Below are positions 1 through 7,181 of a DNA stretch of 32,940 nucleotides, one piece after another (position 1 is the stretch's first letter; each line of letters starts with the position of its first letter). The stretch covers positions 1-32,940 of the forward strand of contig JAISDF010000040.1 of the NCBI GenBank assembly GCA_031265025.1. The letters are read 5' to 3'. Position numbers and translations under genes: made by a program. The stretch is from Spirochaetaceae bacterium. GTDB lineage: Bacteria > Spirochaetota > Spirochaetia > Treponematales > Breznakiellaceae. The notes below the pieces were generated by a model. It was not told where the DNA came from, did no database searches, and saw only the letters and a program-made list of their open reading frames with translations.

Positions 1-527
1 CCCGAAAGGCTCAGGGTTTCGTGAAACTCAAGCAGGCTTCTGTCCGCGATGCTCACCCCTTTTCGCCGCCAGGACCCCTTACCGTCCTGTATACGGCGCT
101 CGGCCGCGTCTACCAGGGCAAGTTCTATGCGCAGGTTTGCAAGGGACGGGAGCAGGGGAGCGTAGATGAGTTCATTAAAAATGTCCCAAAAACTGCCCTT
201 CCTGGGGCTTTTACGCCGCCGTATCAGCGTTTCTTCGGTATCGTACAGTTCAATATAACAGGTTTTTATTACCGGATAGACAATAACGAGTTTTGCCTCC
301 CTGCTCAGGTTTTCCGCCTTCCTGTAAATGGCCGCGAAATTGGAAGTCTGTACCTCAATAATGGTCCCTGAGGCGTCTATGCCGTCGCAGACAAAGCCCT
401 TGTGGACTACCTCCGTACTCCCTCCCGCGCCGGTATAACGGATTTTAAGCGCCTCATGAAGGGAAGTTTCCCTGCGGGTGCCTATGCTGTTTGGCAGGGC
501 CCTTTTGGGGGTTTTGGCGGAACCCAT
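1..527 (-). CDS. Uncharacterised protein with possible PD-(D/E)XK nuclease-like core, 3' end cut by the window edge
   Basis: An open frame of 175 codons runs on the minus strand from an ATG at 527-525 to the left edge without a stop, so the C-terminus is missing. The start overlaps the stop of the upstream minus-strand gene by one base (TGATG), which suggests translational coupling. Codon use (many ATA and AGG) matches the neighbours. Visible elements in order are an early helix with SLHEALK, a strand pair with CDGIDASG then IEVQTSNF, a helix with RKAENL, a strand with LVIVYPVI, a basic RRRKSPRKG motif and GSWRRKGVS. The Asp followed by Glu-x-Gln, then a helix and a hydrophobic strand, recalls the PD-(D/E)XK nuclease fold with Gln in the Lys position. 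This is an inference from pattern only. I recall a widespread uncharacterised bacterial family with the same IE(I/V)QT, RRKSP and WRR motifs. Function is unknown. Confidence 0.75.
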   Translation of the reverse strand, partial: MGSAKTPKRALPNSIGTRRETSLHEALKIRYTGAGGSTEVVHKGFVCDGIDASGTIIEVQTSNFAAIYRKAENLSREAKLVIVYPVIKTCYIELYDTEETLIRRRKSPRKGSFWDIFNELIYAPLLPSLANLRIELALVDAAERRIQDGKGSWRRKGVSIADRSLLEFHETLSLS

Positions 528-832
528 CAGCGCCTCCCCAGATAGGGGAGCAGTTCATCGGCGCTGAGCTGTTCAAGAAAGTGCAGGGTTTGGCTGCCCC
601 CCCGGTCTTCCTTGACCTTTATGCGTTCTACCCTGAATACAATCATTTTGTTGGTCGGCAGGGGAAAAGCCAGTTCCCGGCCGTTAATGTCGACCAGGGC
701 GTTTACCGTGAGCCTCCCCGGTATTTCCTGGGTATCCCCCTCGGGAAACACGATGAAATATTCATGTATGGTCATGGATCTAAGCATAGCCCAAATCACC
801 GGCAGGTAAAAGCTGTTGGCCCGTATAGGCAT
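527..832 (-). CDS. Small uncharacterised protein, 101 residues
   Basis: The product is a compact 101-residue protein with no membrane segment and no domain I recognise. It begins with a hydrophobic helix-like stretch (NSFYLPVIWAML), followed by alternating strand-like segments around VNALVDINGREL and NKMIVFRVERIKV, and ends with FLEQLSADELLPYLGRR. Its stop overlaps the start of the next minus-strand gene by one base, so the two are probably translated together. The start is uncertain: ATG at 832 has no clear Shine-Dalgarno sequence, and ATG codons at 787 and 775 are alternatives. Codon use, with ATA for Ile and AGG for Arg, agrees with the real genes of the window and supports this strand over the overlapping plus-strand frames. 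The gene is divergent from mraZ across a 141-base AT-rich gap. Confidence 0.7.
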   Translation of the reverse strand: MPIRANSFYLPVIWAMLRSMTIHEYFIVFPEGDTQEIPGRLTVNALVDINGRELAFPLPTNKMIVFRVERIKVKEDRGGSQTLHFLEQLSADELLPYLGRR

Positions 833-902
833 ATACTAAACAAACGTATAGGAGTAAAGGGAACTTTTTTTACTATTTATAATATTTTCTTCGATAATTC
901 TG

Positions 903-930
903 TTGACTAAGGAATTTCATGTGTAATAAT
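903..930 (+). promoter_or_regulatory. Candidate sigma70-type promoter of the mraZ division operon
   Basis: A -35 box TTGACT (903-908, 5 of 6 to consensus) lies 16 bases before a -10 box AATAAT (925-930, 5 of 6). TG at 922-923 gives an extended -10 (TGT-AATAAT). It sits in the most AT-rich gap of the window, directly before mraZ. Transcription would start near 936-938, just upstream of the MraZ-type repeats. A second exact TATAAT at 878-883 has no partner -35 that I can see. Confidence 0.6.
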
Positions 931-939
931 GTATTTATG

Positions 940-969
940 TGGGTAAAAATGGGATAAAGTTGGATAAAG
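940..969 (+). promoter_or_regulatory. MraZ operator: three 10-bp direct repeats
   Basis: Three consecutive 10-base units, TGGGTAAAAA, TGGGATAAAG and TTGGATAAAG, end four bases before the mraZ ATG. MraZ proteins of several bacteria bind TGGGN repeats spaced one helical turn apart upstream of their own gene, so this is the expected autoregulatory site. The first two units have perfect TGGG and the third has TTGG. The repeats fill the place where a Shine-Dalgarno sequence would lie, so occupancy would block early elongation and the same bases form the 5' leader. Confidence 0.75.
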
Positions 970-973
970 TGTC

Positions 974-1435
974 ATGAATTATCTAACGGGAAAATACACC
1001 AATACTCTTGACGACAAAGGCCGCCTCAGCCTGCCGTCCCGCCTCAGGGCGGAACTTTCGGAAAGCGTTCTTGTGGTCAAGGAAGGTGAGGATCACTGCC
1101 TCTGGGCCTATCCGCCCGATCAATGGAAGCTGCTTTCCCAAACCATCATCGCGTCCACCAATCCCCTGCTGCCTGAGGACAGGCTCATAAGGCGGCGTTT
1201 TCTGGGCAGCGCCCAGGAGATAGAGATAGACAAGGCGGGCCGCGTGTCCCTGCCCCAGGCTCTCAGGGAGTCAGCTTCCCTATGCCGGGACTGCGTGATT
1301 CTCGGCCAGAACGACTATATAGAAATTTGGGACGCCAAAGAGTACGAGGGCTATGTTGAATCAAGCCAGGGAGCGTACCGCGCGGCCCTCGAAAAACTGG
1401 GAAATACCATGAAGCAAAACCGGGAGGGACTCTGA
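974..1435 (+). CDS. mraZ: MraZ, transcriptional regulator of the division/wall cluster
   Basis: The 153-residue product carries two SpoVT-AbrB type DNA-binding half-domains. The first loop, DDKGRLSLPSRLR, is at about residues 13-25 and the second, DKAGRVSLPQALR, at about 86-98. This tandem arrangement and the length are typical of MraZ, which assembles into a ring and binds the TGGG repeats before its own operon. The start is ATG 974, which begins the characteristic MNYLTGKYTNTLD N-terminus. No good Shine-Dalgarno sequence precedes it; only GGAT at 962-965 is present, inside the operator. It is the first gene of the long plus-strand run, and its stop overlaps the rsmH start by one base (TGATG at 1433-1437). 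It probably represses its own operon through the repeats at 940-969. Confidence 0.96.
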   Translation: MNYLTGKYTNTLDDKGRLSLPSRLRAELSESVLVVKEGEDHCLWAYPPDQWKLLSQTIIASTNPLLPEDRLIRRRFLGSAQEIEIDKAGRVSLPQALRESASLCRDCVILGQNDYIEIWDAKEYEGYVESSQGAYRAALEKLGNTMKQNREGL

Positions 1436-2418
1436 TGGATATTGTTCATACCCCGGCGCTGCTTGAGGAAACCGTACAGTACCTTGGCCCCCGTTCCGGG
1501 GCGGAGCTCATGATAGACGCCACGCTGGGCGAGGGCGGGCACAGTTTCGCCTTTCTTTCCCGCTTCCCCGGTCTCCGCGTCATAGGCATAGACGCCGACG
1601 CCGGGATTCTTGCCATAGCCAGGGAAAGGCTCCAGGTCTTTGGCGATCGTGTGCGCTTTTATTCCCTTTGGTCCCATGATTTTTTCGCCAATCCTCCTCA
1701 CGACGCCGGCCGGCCCGACACCATACTCATTGATCTTGGGGTAAGCGTGTATCACTACGAAAAGAGCGGCAGGGGTTTCAGTTTCAGAAAAGATGAAGAC
1801 CTTGACATGCGTATAGACCCCTCACAGGGAGAAAGCGCCGCCGATCTTATAGGAAGGCTCGGCGAAAAAGAACTTGCCGATCTTCTGTACCACAATGCCG
1901 GTGAGCGCTATTCGCGCCGCATTGCCGGGGCCATAGTTGAAGCGCGGCGCCGGGGGGCGATCAGGCGCGCCGCTGTTTTAGCCGGCATAGTGGCCAGGGC
2001 GGTACCGTCCGGGTCCGCCTTTCATCCGGCGACAAAGACCTTCCAGGCCCTCCGCATAGCGGTTAACGGCGAGCTGGAACGGCTTCCTTCCCTCCTTGAA
2101 GACGCCCTAAAAAATCTCAAGGCCGGGGGAAGAATGGGTATCATTTCCTTTCATTCGGCCGAGGACCGCATTGTCAAGCGTTTTTTCAGGGACAAGAGCG
2201 GCGCTTCCGGGAACCGGGACGGCGTTTCGGGCGGAAGCCGGGACTCTACCTCCCGCCGGGATACGCCGATATGTAGAAATAGGGATCATAAGGCGGTACG
2301 CCTTCTGACCCGTAAAGCCATCAGTCCCGGCGAGGAAGAACGCCGGGCCAATCCTCCGTCCAGGAGCGCCAGGCTCAGGGTGGTGGAAAAAATGTACGAT
2401 GAGGAATGTGCGTCATGA
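1435..2418 (+). CDS. rsmH: 16S rRNA (cytosine-1402-N4) methyltransferase RsmH
   Basis: The 327-residue protein is the SAM-dependent methyltransferase that modifies C1402 of 16S rRNA. Family motifs are present in order: HTPALLEE at about residue 5, the SAM-binding DATLGEGGH at 28-36, GIDAD at 51-55, DLGVSVYHYEKSGRGFSF at about 100-117 with DLDMRID after it, HPATKTFQALRIAVN at 197-211, and ISFHSAEDRIVK at 237-248. A linker rich in Gly, Ser and Arg (about 254-285) comes before a C-terminal LLTRKAI segment. The start ATG overlaps the mraZ stop and is preceded by GGGAGGG at a suitable distance. The 3' end overlaps ftsL by four bases (ATGA). Placement straight after mraZ is the standard cluster order. 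Confidence 0.97.
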   Translation: MDIVHTPALLEETVQYLGPRSGAELMIDATLGEGGHSFAFLSRFPGLRVIGIDADAGILAIARERLQVFGDRVRFYSLWSHDFFANPPHDAGRPDTILIDLGVSVYHYEKSGRGFSFRKDEDLDMRIDPSQGESAADLIGRLGEKELADLLYHNAGERYSRRIAGAIVEARRRGAIRRAAVLAGIVARAVPSGSAFHPATKTFQALRIAVNGELERLPSLLEDALKNLKAGGRMGIISFHSAEDRIVKRFFRDKSGASGNRDGVSGGSRDSTSRRDTPICRNRDHKAVRLLTRKAISPGEEERRANPPSRSARLRVVEKMYDEECAS

Positions 2419-2705
2419 AGCGGTTTTCGCTCTATGTGTTTGCCCTTACCATACCCCTCATGCTGGGCGTCGCCGCCTGGCAGTCCCTGCGTTATACGGC
2501 GCTTGAAAAAGAAATCACCCGCCTTGAGGAAGCCCAGCGGGAATGGATAGACAGCAATAAAAGGCTCATAGCCGGTATAGCCGTACTTTCATCGGCGGAA
2601 CGTATTGAGCATATAGCCAAAGAAGAACTCGGACTGGTCAAAAAGGAACCCGAAGAGGTGCTCCAGATACGCATTGCGGGGAGGGAACGGGGTGACGAGA
2701 GATAA
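2415..2705 (+). CDS. ftsL: FtsL-like division protein (short membrane anchor plus coiled coil)
   Basis: The 96-residue product has one N-terminal membrane segment (about residues 5-22) followed by a charged heptad-like helix (about 28-60) and a short C-terminal tail. That is the FtsL/FtsB bitopic layout, in which the periplasmic coiled coil pairs with FtsB and FtsQ in the divisome. Sequence in this family is poorly conserved, so the call rests on topology and on position between rsmH and murF. I chose ATG 2415, which shares ATGA with the rsmH stop, because GAGGA at 2401-2405 lies nine bases before it. The in-frame ATG at 2406 would put that site directly against the start. No FtsI gene follows, unlike in E. 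coli. Confidence 0.8.
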   Translation: MKRFSLYVFALTIPLMLGVAAWQSLRYTALEKEITRLEEAQREWIDSNKRLIAGIAVLSSAERIEHIAKEELGLVKKEPEEVLQIRIAGRERGDER

Positions 2706-2712
2706 GGGTCTC

Positions 2713-4146
2713 ATGAAAATAGACAGCCTTGCCCGCGTTCTCAAAGGCTCTGTCTCCGGCGGGGCTGCCGGGGAAAGTTTCTTTTCCGTTTCCATTGACT
2801 CCCGGACTGTCGAAGAGGGCGCCCTCTTTGTCGCCCTGCGGGGAAGCGCTGACGACGGGCACAAGTATGTTTCCCGGGCCTTTGAAAGGGGCGCGGCGGC
2901 CGCCCTGGTATGCCGTTCAGCCTTTGAAAAAAACGAATACGGCCTCAAAGACTGCCGGGGCGTCCTCATCGTTGTGGACAATACCCTCATCGCCCTGCAG
3001 GACGCCGCGAGAGCATACCTCGAACAGTTTCCCGCCCTTCTTAAAATCGGCATTACCGGTTCATCGGGAAAAACCACCACCAAGGAAATCGCCGGCGCCA
3101 TCATAGGCCGGGAAAAAAACCTGGTTATGAACCCCGGCAATCTCAATTCCGAAACAGGGCTTCCCCTGGCGGTGTTCAATGTACGAGCCTGTCACGAGGT
3201 GGGTGTCTTTGAAATGGGCATGAACCGCCGGGGCGAAATCGCCGAACTTGCCCGGATACTTAAACCTCAGCTTGCCCTTGTTACAAACATAGGGACTGCC
3301 CATATCGGAATTCTCGGCACAAAAGAGGCCATAGCCCAAGAAAAAAAGGAAATTTTTTCCTGTTTTACCGGAACGGAAACGGCCCTTATTCCCTTTGATT
3401 CCGAATTCGCCGAATTCTTGGGGAAAGATGTCAACGGCAGGGTAAAGTACTTTGGTTTTGAGAAAGGCGCTTCCTTTGAGGTCTCGCGGGATTTGGGCCT
3501 GCGGGGAACAGAATTGATGTGGGAGGGGAAACCGGTCCGCTTCGGCCTGCCGGGGCGTTACAACCTTGCCAACGCCCTGGCAGCCGCCGCGCTCGCGTCC
3601 GAGGTTCCGGTAAGCGCTGAGGCGATACGGCGGGGGCTCGAATCGGTTAAGCCCCTTTCCGGCCGGGGCGAGATATGTCCCGGCCCGGTTACGGTGATCA
3701 AAGACTGTTACAACGCCAATCCCGAAGCCGTGCTTGAGGCTGTGGGTTTCGCCGATTCGCTTTCCTGGGAGGGAAGAAAGATATATGTGATAGGCTCAAT
3801 GCTTGAACTGGGAGAATATTCAGGCGCGGCCCACAGAGCGGCCGGAAAGGCTCTGGCGGGCTCTGACGCCGACATGGTTTTTCTTTTTGGAAAGGAAACC
3901 CTTCCGGCCCTGGCCTTTCGGGACGGACCGGGCCGGGCCGTTGGGTCAAAAAAAACGCGGGAATGGTTTTACACCGAAGACATGGAAAAGCTGTCCGGGA
4001 AACTCCGTTCCGTTCTGCGGCCCGGCGATCTTGTGCTCCTCAAGGGTTCCCGGGGAACCGCCCTGGAGCGGCTCATGGCTGTGATTGAAGTTCAGGAAAA
4101 GATGCTCAAGGCAGGGGCGCTTCAAACCGGGGAGGTCCTTGGATGA
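2713..4146 (+). CDS. murF: UDP-N-acetylmuramoyl-tripeptide--D-alanyl-D-alanine ligase
   Basis: MurF adds D-Ala-D-Ala to the UDP-MurNAc-tripeptide in the cytoplasm, completing the peptidoglycan precursor pentapeptide. The N-terminal domain binds substrate (SIDSRTVEEGALFVAL). The ATP loop GITGSSGKTTTKE is at about residues 113-125, followed by NPGNLNSETGLPL, the EMGMNRRGEI segment, TNIGTAHIG and the C-terminal domain motif DCYNANPEAV. Length (477) is normal. The start is not certain: ATG 2713 gives the usual MKIDSLARVLKG beginning and has AAGGG at 2704-2708. GTG 2692 has a stronger GGGAGGG at a good distance and would add seven residues while overlapping ftsL. The 3' end shares ATGA with mraY. 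Confidence 0.95.
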   Translation: MKIDSLARVLKGSVSGGAAGESFFSVSIDSRTVEEGALFVALRGSADDGHKYVSRAFERGAAAALVCRSAFEKNEYGLKDCRGVLIVVDNTLIALQDAARAYLEQFPALLKIGITGSSGKTTTKEIAGAIIGREKNLVMNPGNLNSETGLPLAVFNVRACHEVGVFEMGMNRRGEIAELARILKPQLALVTNIGTAHIGILGTKEAIAQEKKEIFSCFTGTETALIPFDSEFAEFLGKDVNGRVKYFGFEKGASFEVSRDLGLRGTELMWEGKPVRFGLPGRYNLANALAAAALASEVPVSAEAIRRGLESVKPLSGRGEICPGPVTVIKDCYNANPEAVLEAVGFADSLSWEGRKIYVIGSMLELGEYSGAAHRAAGKALAGSDADMVFLFGKETLPALAFRDGPGRAVGSKKTREWFYTEDMEKLSGKLRSVLRPGDLVLLKGSRGTALERLMAVIEVQEKMLKAGALQTGEVLG

Positions 4147-5222
4147 TTCTTGAATTCCTGTATCCGCTGGTAAAGTATTTTACCCCCTTCAACGTATTCC
4201 AGTACCTCACCTTTCGCGGCGCCTACGCGGCCATGACAAGCCTTTTCATCTGTTTTGTTTTTGGCCCCCGCATCATTGAGGCTCTCAGGCGTCTCAAGGT
4301 GGGCCAGTCCATACGGGGCGACGGGCCTGCCTCCCATCTCAGCAAGGGTGGGACCCCTACCATGGGCGGAGTTCTGATTATTCTTTCGGTGCTTGCCGCG
4401 ACCCTGCTCTGGCAGGACCTGGACAATTTCAGGGTTTGGCTGACCCTTGGAGCCTTTGCGGGTTTCGGCCTTGTGGGTTTTATTGACGACTATCTCAAGG
4501 TGAAACGGCATAATTCAGACGGGATTTCCGTCAGGGCCAAACTTGCCGGCCAGTTTATTGTGGCCCTTGCCATAACGCTGATACTGTACTTCCGGGGGGA
4601 GGAGGGGATGAGCCTGCTCTACATACCCTTCTTCAAAAATCCGGTTGTGGATATGGGCGCGCTCTGGATACCCTTCGCGGTGCTGCTCCTTGTAGGCGAA
4701 TCCAACGCCGTCAACCTTACCGACGGTCTTGACGGCCTTGCCTCGGGGCTGATGCTTCTCATGTTCATAGCCCTTGCGATACTCTGCTATCTTTCCGGCC
4801 GCGCCGACTTTTCATCTTATTTGGGCATCCCCTATATCAAGGGCGCCGGGGAACTCACCGTGTTCTGCCTTGCCATGGTCGGGGCCTGCATAGGCTTTTT
4901 ATGGTTCAATACCCATCCCGCCGAGGTTTTCATGGGCGATGTGGGAAGCCTTTCCCTGGGAGGCGTCGCCGCGACGCTCTCGCTTATTCTCAAAAAGGAG
5001 ATTCTCATTCTCATCATAGGCGGCGTCTTTGTGCTTGAGGCAGCCTCGGTAATTGTGCAGGTAGCCAGCTATAAACTGCGGAAGAAGCGGGTGTTCAGGA
5101 TGGCGCCCCTTCATCATCATTTTGAACTTTCGGGATGGGCGGAGAGCAAGGTGGTAATCCGCTTCTGGCTTTTGGGCGGGCTTTTCGCCATTATCGCCCT
5201 TTCAACATTGAAGATACAGTGA
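4143..5222 (+). CDS. mraY: Phospho-N-acetylmuramoyl-pentapeptide transferase
   Basis: MraY is a polytopic inner-membrane enzyme that transfers phospho-MurNAc-pentapeptide from UDP to undecaprenyl phosphate, making lipid I. The 359-residue product has about ten hydrophobic segments. Family signatures are clear: SKGGTPTMGGVLI near residue 70, GFIDDYLKVKR near 115 with the Asp pair of the active site, NLTDGLDGLASG near 190, the loop NTHPAEVFMGDVGSLSLGG near 257, and the C-terminal APLHHHFE. The substrate is supplied by MurF, the gene just before it. The start ATG overlaps the murF stop (ATGA, 4143-4146) and its own stop overlaps the ftsW start by one base. Confidence 0.97.
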   Translation: MILEFLYPLVKYFTPFNVFQYLTFRGAYAAMTSLFICFVFGPRIIEALRRLKVGQSIRGDGPASHLSKGGTPTMGGVLIILSVLAATLLWQDLDNFRVWLTLGAFAGFGLVGFIDDYLKVKRHNSDGISVRAKLAGQFIVALAITLILYFRGEEGMSLLYIPFFKNPVVDMGALWIPFAVLLLVGESNAVNLTDGLDGLASGLMLLMFIALAILCYLSGRADFSSYLGIPYIKGAGELTVFCLAMVGACIGFLWFNTHPAEVFMGDVGSLSLGGVAATLSLILKKEILILIIGGVFVLEAASVIVQVASYKLRKKRVFRMAPLHHHFELSGWAESKVVIRFWLLGGLFAIIALSTLKIQ

Positions 5223-6364
5223 TGATATATCAATTTGACGGGGGCTTTCCCGGCGCGAAAAAACACGCCGATCATGTCCTCATTGCCAGCATACTGCTCC
5301 TCACCGGCCTCGGCCTGGTAAGCCTTTACTCGGCTTCCTACGGTTTTTCCGAACGCTTTTTCGGCGACAGCTTCTATTTGATTTTCCGCCAGGGTATTTT
5401 CGCCCTCTTCGGCCTGGTTCTCTTTTTTCTCGCGTCCTGGATAGATCTTGAATTTATACGGAAGTGGGTAAAACCCCTGGTCCTGGGAGCGGCGCTGCTC
5501 TGCGTCCTGACCTTTGTACCCGGCATAGGCGTTACCAAAAACGGCGCGTCCCGGTGGATTAAGATTTTTTCTTCCAGCTACCAGCCGTCCGAGCTGGTGA
5601 AACTGGTGCTGCCCCTGTACCTTGCCCACATATTCGCCAAGAAGGAAGACCGCATTGATGAACTCGGTTCGGCGGTCCTGCCCCCGGCCCTGGTAAGCGC
5701 GGGTTTTTTCTTCCTCATTTACCGGCAGAACAATTTTTCGACAGCCCTGTTTATCGCGGTAAATGCCCTTGTGCTGTTCTTCCTTGCCGGGGTAAGAATG
5801 CGCCATCTTTTTTCGGCCCTGGCCCTGCTGCTTCCCTTTTCGGCGCTGTTTGTGCTGACCAGGGAACACCGGCTCAGGCGCCTTATCAGTTTCTTCTGGC
5901 CCCAATGGGAACCCCTGGGGGCGGGGTATCAGGTCCGCTCCTCGGTGCTGACCGTCGCCTCAGGCGCCTTCTGGGGCAGGGGCATGGGCCACGGCATACG
6001 GAAGATAGCCAGCGTGCCGGAAGTTCACTCCGATTTTATTTTTGCCTCCTTCGCGGAGGAAGCCGGTCTTCTCGGCGTGCTTCTCTTTTGGATACTTTTT
6101 ACCGTCTTTGCCGTCAGGGGTTACCGGGCGGCCCTGTATTCCGGGGACAGTTTCAGGCGGCTTCTTGCCGGGGCGCTCGTTACGGGCATCGTGTCCCAGG
6201 CCCTGCTCAATGTGGCCGTGGTTTCGGGCGCCATGCCCGCCACCGGGATTCCCCTGCCGTTTTTTTCCGCCGGCGGATCTTCCCTGGCGACTACCCTTTT
6301 AACCGCGGGGCTCATTGTCAACGTGTCCCGTCAGAGCAGCGAGGAGGACGCCGGTGCCAGGTAA
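5222..6364 (+). CDS. ftsW: FtsW, SEDS-family septal peptidoglycan polymerase
   Basis: This 380-residue membrane protein belongs to the SEDS family and is the septal glycan polymerase that works with a class B PBP. About ten hydrophobic segments are visible. Family motifs include SRWIKIFSSSYQPSELVKL in the first half, GAGYQVRSSVL and GRGMGHG in the extracellular loop region, FAEEAGLLGVLLF, and the late signature GIPLPFFSAGGSSL. An RodA assignment is possible from sequence alone, but the location between mraY and ftsQ favours FtsW. The ATG at 5222 overlaps the mraY stop by one base. Only a weak GAAGAT precedes it, so translation probably depends on coupling. Its PBP partner (FtsI) is not encoded in this window. 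Confidence 0.93.
   Translation: MIYQFDGGFPGAKKHADHVLIASILLLTGLGLVSLYSASYGFSERFFGDSFYLIFRQGIFALFGLVLFFLASWIDLEFIRKWVKPLVLGAALLCVLTFVPGIGVTKNGASRWIKIFSSSYQPSELVKLVLPLYLAHIFAKKEDRIDELGSAVLPPALVSAGFFFLIYRQNNFSTALFIAVNALVLFFLAGVRMRHLFSALALLLPFSALFVLTREHRLRRLISFFWPQWEPLGAGYQVRSSVLTVASGAFWGRGMGHGIRKIASVPEVHSDFIFASFAEEAGLLGVLLFWILFTVFAVRGYRAALYSGDSFRRLLAGALVTGIVSQALLNVAVVSGAMPATGIPLPFFSAGGSSLATTLLTAGLIVNVSRQSSEEDAGAR
6341..6347 (+). promoter_or_regulatory. Shine-Dalgarno sequence fixing the GTG start of ftsQ
   Basis: GAGGAGG lies six bases before GTG 6354 and inside the end of ftsW. It decides between this GTG and the in-frame start at 6315, which has no such site and would lengthen the overlap with ftsW. 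Confidence 0.75.
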
Positions 6365-7181
6365 CGTGTATATTGCCGGGGCTGAAGGCGCGCGCGCCCA
6401 ATCCCGGTCGGACAAAATACTCAAAAGGCTGCTCATGGTACTGGCGATGATACTCGCCGTCGAACTGGTATGGCTGTTCGGGATTACCCCCTGTATGCCC
6501 TTTAACCATATTGAAGTCCGGGGCCTTCCCGAACTGAGCGACGCCGAAGTCATAGCCAGGGCGGGAATAGTTTCTTCTTCGTCCTTTGTCAATTTTAACA
6601 GCGTTGAGGCGGCCCGCGCCCTTGAGGAACTGTATATGGTGGGAGAGGCCCTGGTGGAAAAACGCTTTCCCGATACCCTGCGCGTTACCCTGAAGCCAAG
6701 AAGGGCCTGCGCCCTGGCCTTCGCGGAGTACCGGGGAAAAATCTGCCCCGTGTTTTTTGACCAGGAAGGCGTGATATTCAGGATAGGCGCCGCCGAAGGT
6801 GAACTAAAGGCGTTAAGCGAAAAACTTCCCATTATTTCGGGCCTTGTCTTTGAAGACCTGAAACCCGGCCTGACTCTTCCCGAAGATTTAAGGCCCCTGC
6901 TGGAAAATCTTGAGGGCATCAATGCCCGCAATCCTCTGCTTCTTTCGCTGATTTCAGAAATCAGGGTACATAAAAAACTCTATGACGGGTATGAACTGGT
7001 GCTGTATCCCGCTCACGCGCCTGTCCGTTTCAGGGTGGGGCCTGAGCTTAACGAAGAAACGCTCCGGTATATTATGCTGGTCATTGATGTATTCAAGAGC
7101 CAGGGTGTGGAAATCGACGAAATAGATTTCCGCACAGGCACGGCGTCATTCAAGCCAAAGGAGGTCCGTTCTGTCCAATGA
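6354..7181 (+). CDS. ftsQ: FtsQ/DivIB, divisome POTRA protein
   Basis: The 275-residue product has a short basic cytoplasmic tail, one membrane segment at about residues 26-44, and a periplasmic part that begins with a POTRA-like domain (FNHIEVRGLPELSDAEVIARAGI). A beta-rich region follows (FPDTLRVTLKPRRACALAF, then VFFDQEGVIFRI). This is the FtsQ/DivIB architecture; the protein links early and late divisome proteins with FtsL and FtsB. I chose GTG 6354 because a full Shine-Dalgarno sequence precedes it. The gene overlaps ftsW by 11 bases and overlaps ftsA by 11 bases if ftsA begins at CTG 7171. Periplasmic sequence is divergent, as is usual for the family, so topology and position carry much of the call. 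Confidence 0.88.
   Translation: MPGNVYIAGAEGARAQSRSDKILKRLLMVLAMILAVELVWLFGITPCMPFNHIEVRGLPELSDAEVIARAGIVSSSSFVNFNSVEAARALEELYMVGEALVEKRFPDTLRVTLKPRRACALAFAEYRGKICPVFFDQEGVIFRIGAAEGELKALSEKLPIISGLVFEDLKPGLTLPEDLRPLLENLEGINARNPLLLSLISEIRVHKKLYDGYELVLYPAHAPVRFRVGPELNEETLRYIMLVIDVFKSQGVEIDEIDFRTGTASFKPKEVRSVQ
7157..7164 (+). promoter_or_regulatory. Strong Shine-Dalgarno sequence before the CTG start of ftsA
   Basis: AAAGGAGG ends six bases before CTG 7171, the ideal distance. No ATG, GTG or TTG exists in the ftsA frame between the upstream stop TAG (7123-7125) and GTG 7309. This site is therefore the main evidence that ftsA begins at CTG. Confidence 0.75.

Noticed and set aside
21..910. Plus-strand open frames at 21-371, 491-910 and 612-809
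   Set aside because: They lie opposite the two minus-strand genes, whose frames show the ATA/AGG codon habit, recognisable motifs and a start-stop overlap. The plus frames show none of these.
919..946. A dif-like sequence upstream of mraZ (ATAATGTAT then TTATGT, close to the E. coli dif core)
   Set aside because: The central spacer is five rather than six bases, only about half of each 11-base arm fits, and the bases overlap the AT-rich -10 region. Chance similarity is more likely despite the two Xer genes in the window.
2674..2712. Longer murF start at TTG 2674
   Set aside because: TTG has no ribosome site and would add residues not seen at the start of MurF proteins. ATG 2713, or possibly GTG 2692, is better.
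5117..5905. Long minus-strand open frame (262 codons) opposite mraY and ftsW
   Set aside because: It is a shadow of the GC-rich coding strand: highly charged, rich in Gln, Gly and Lys with no motif, while the plus strand encodes clear FtsW.
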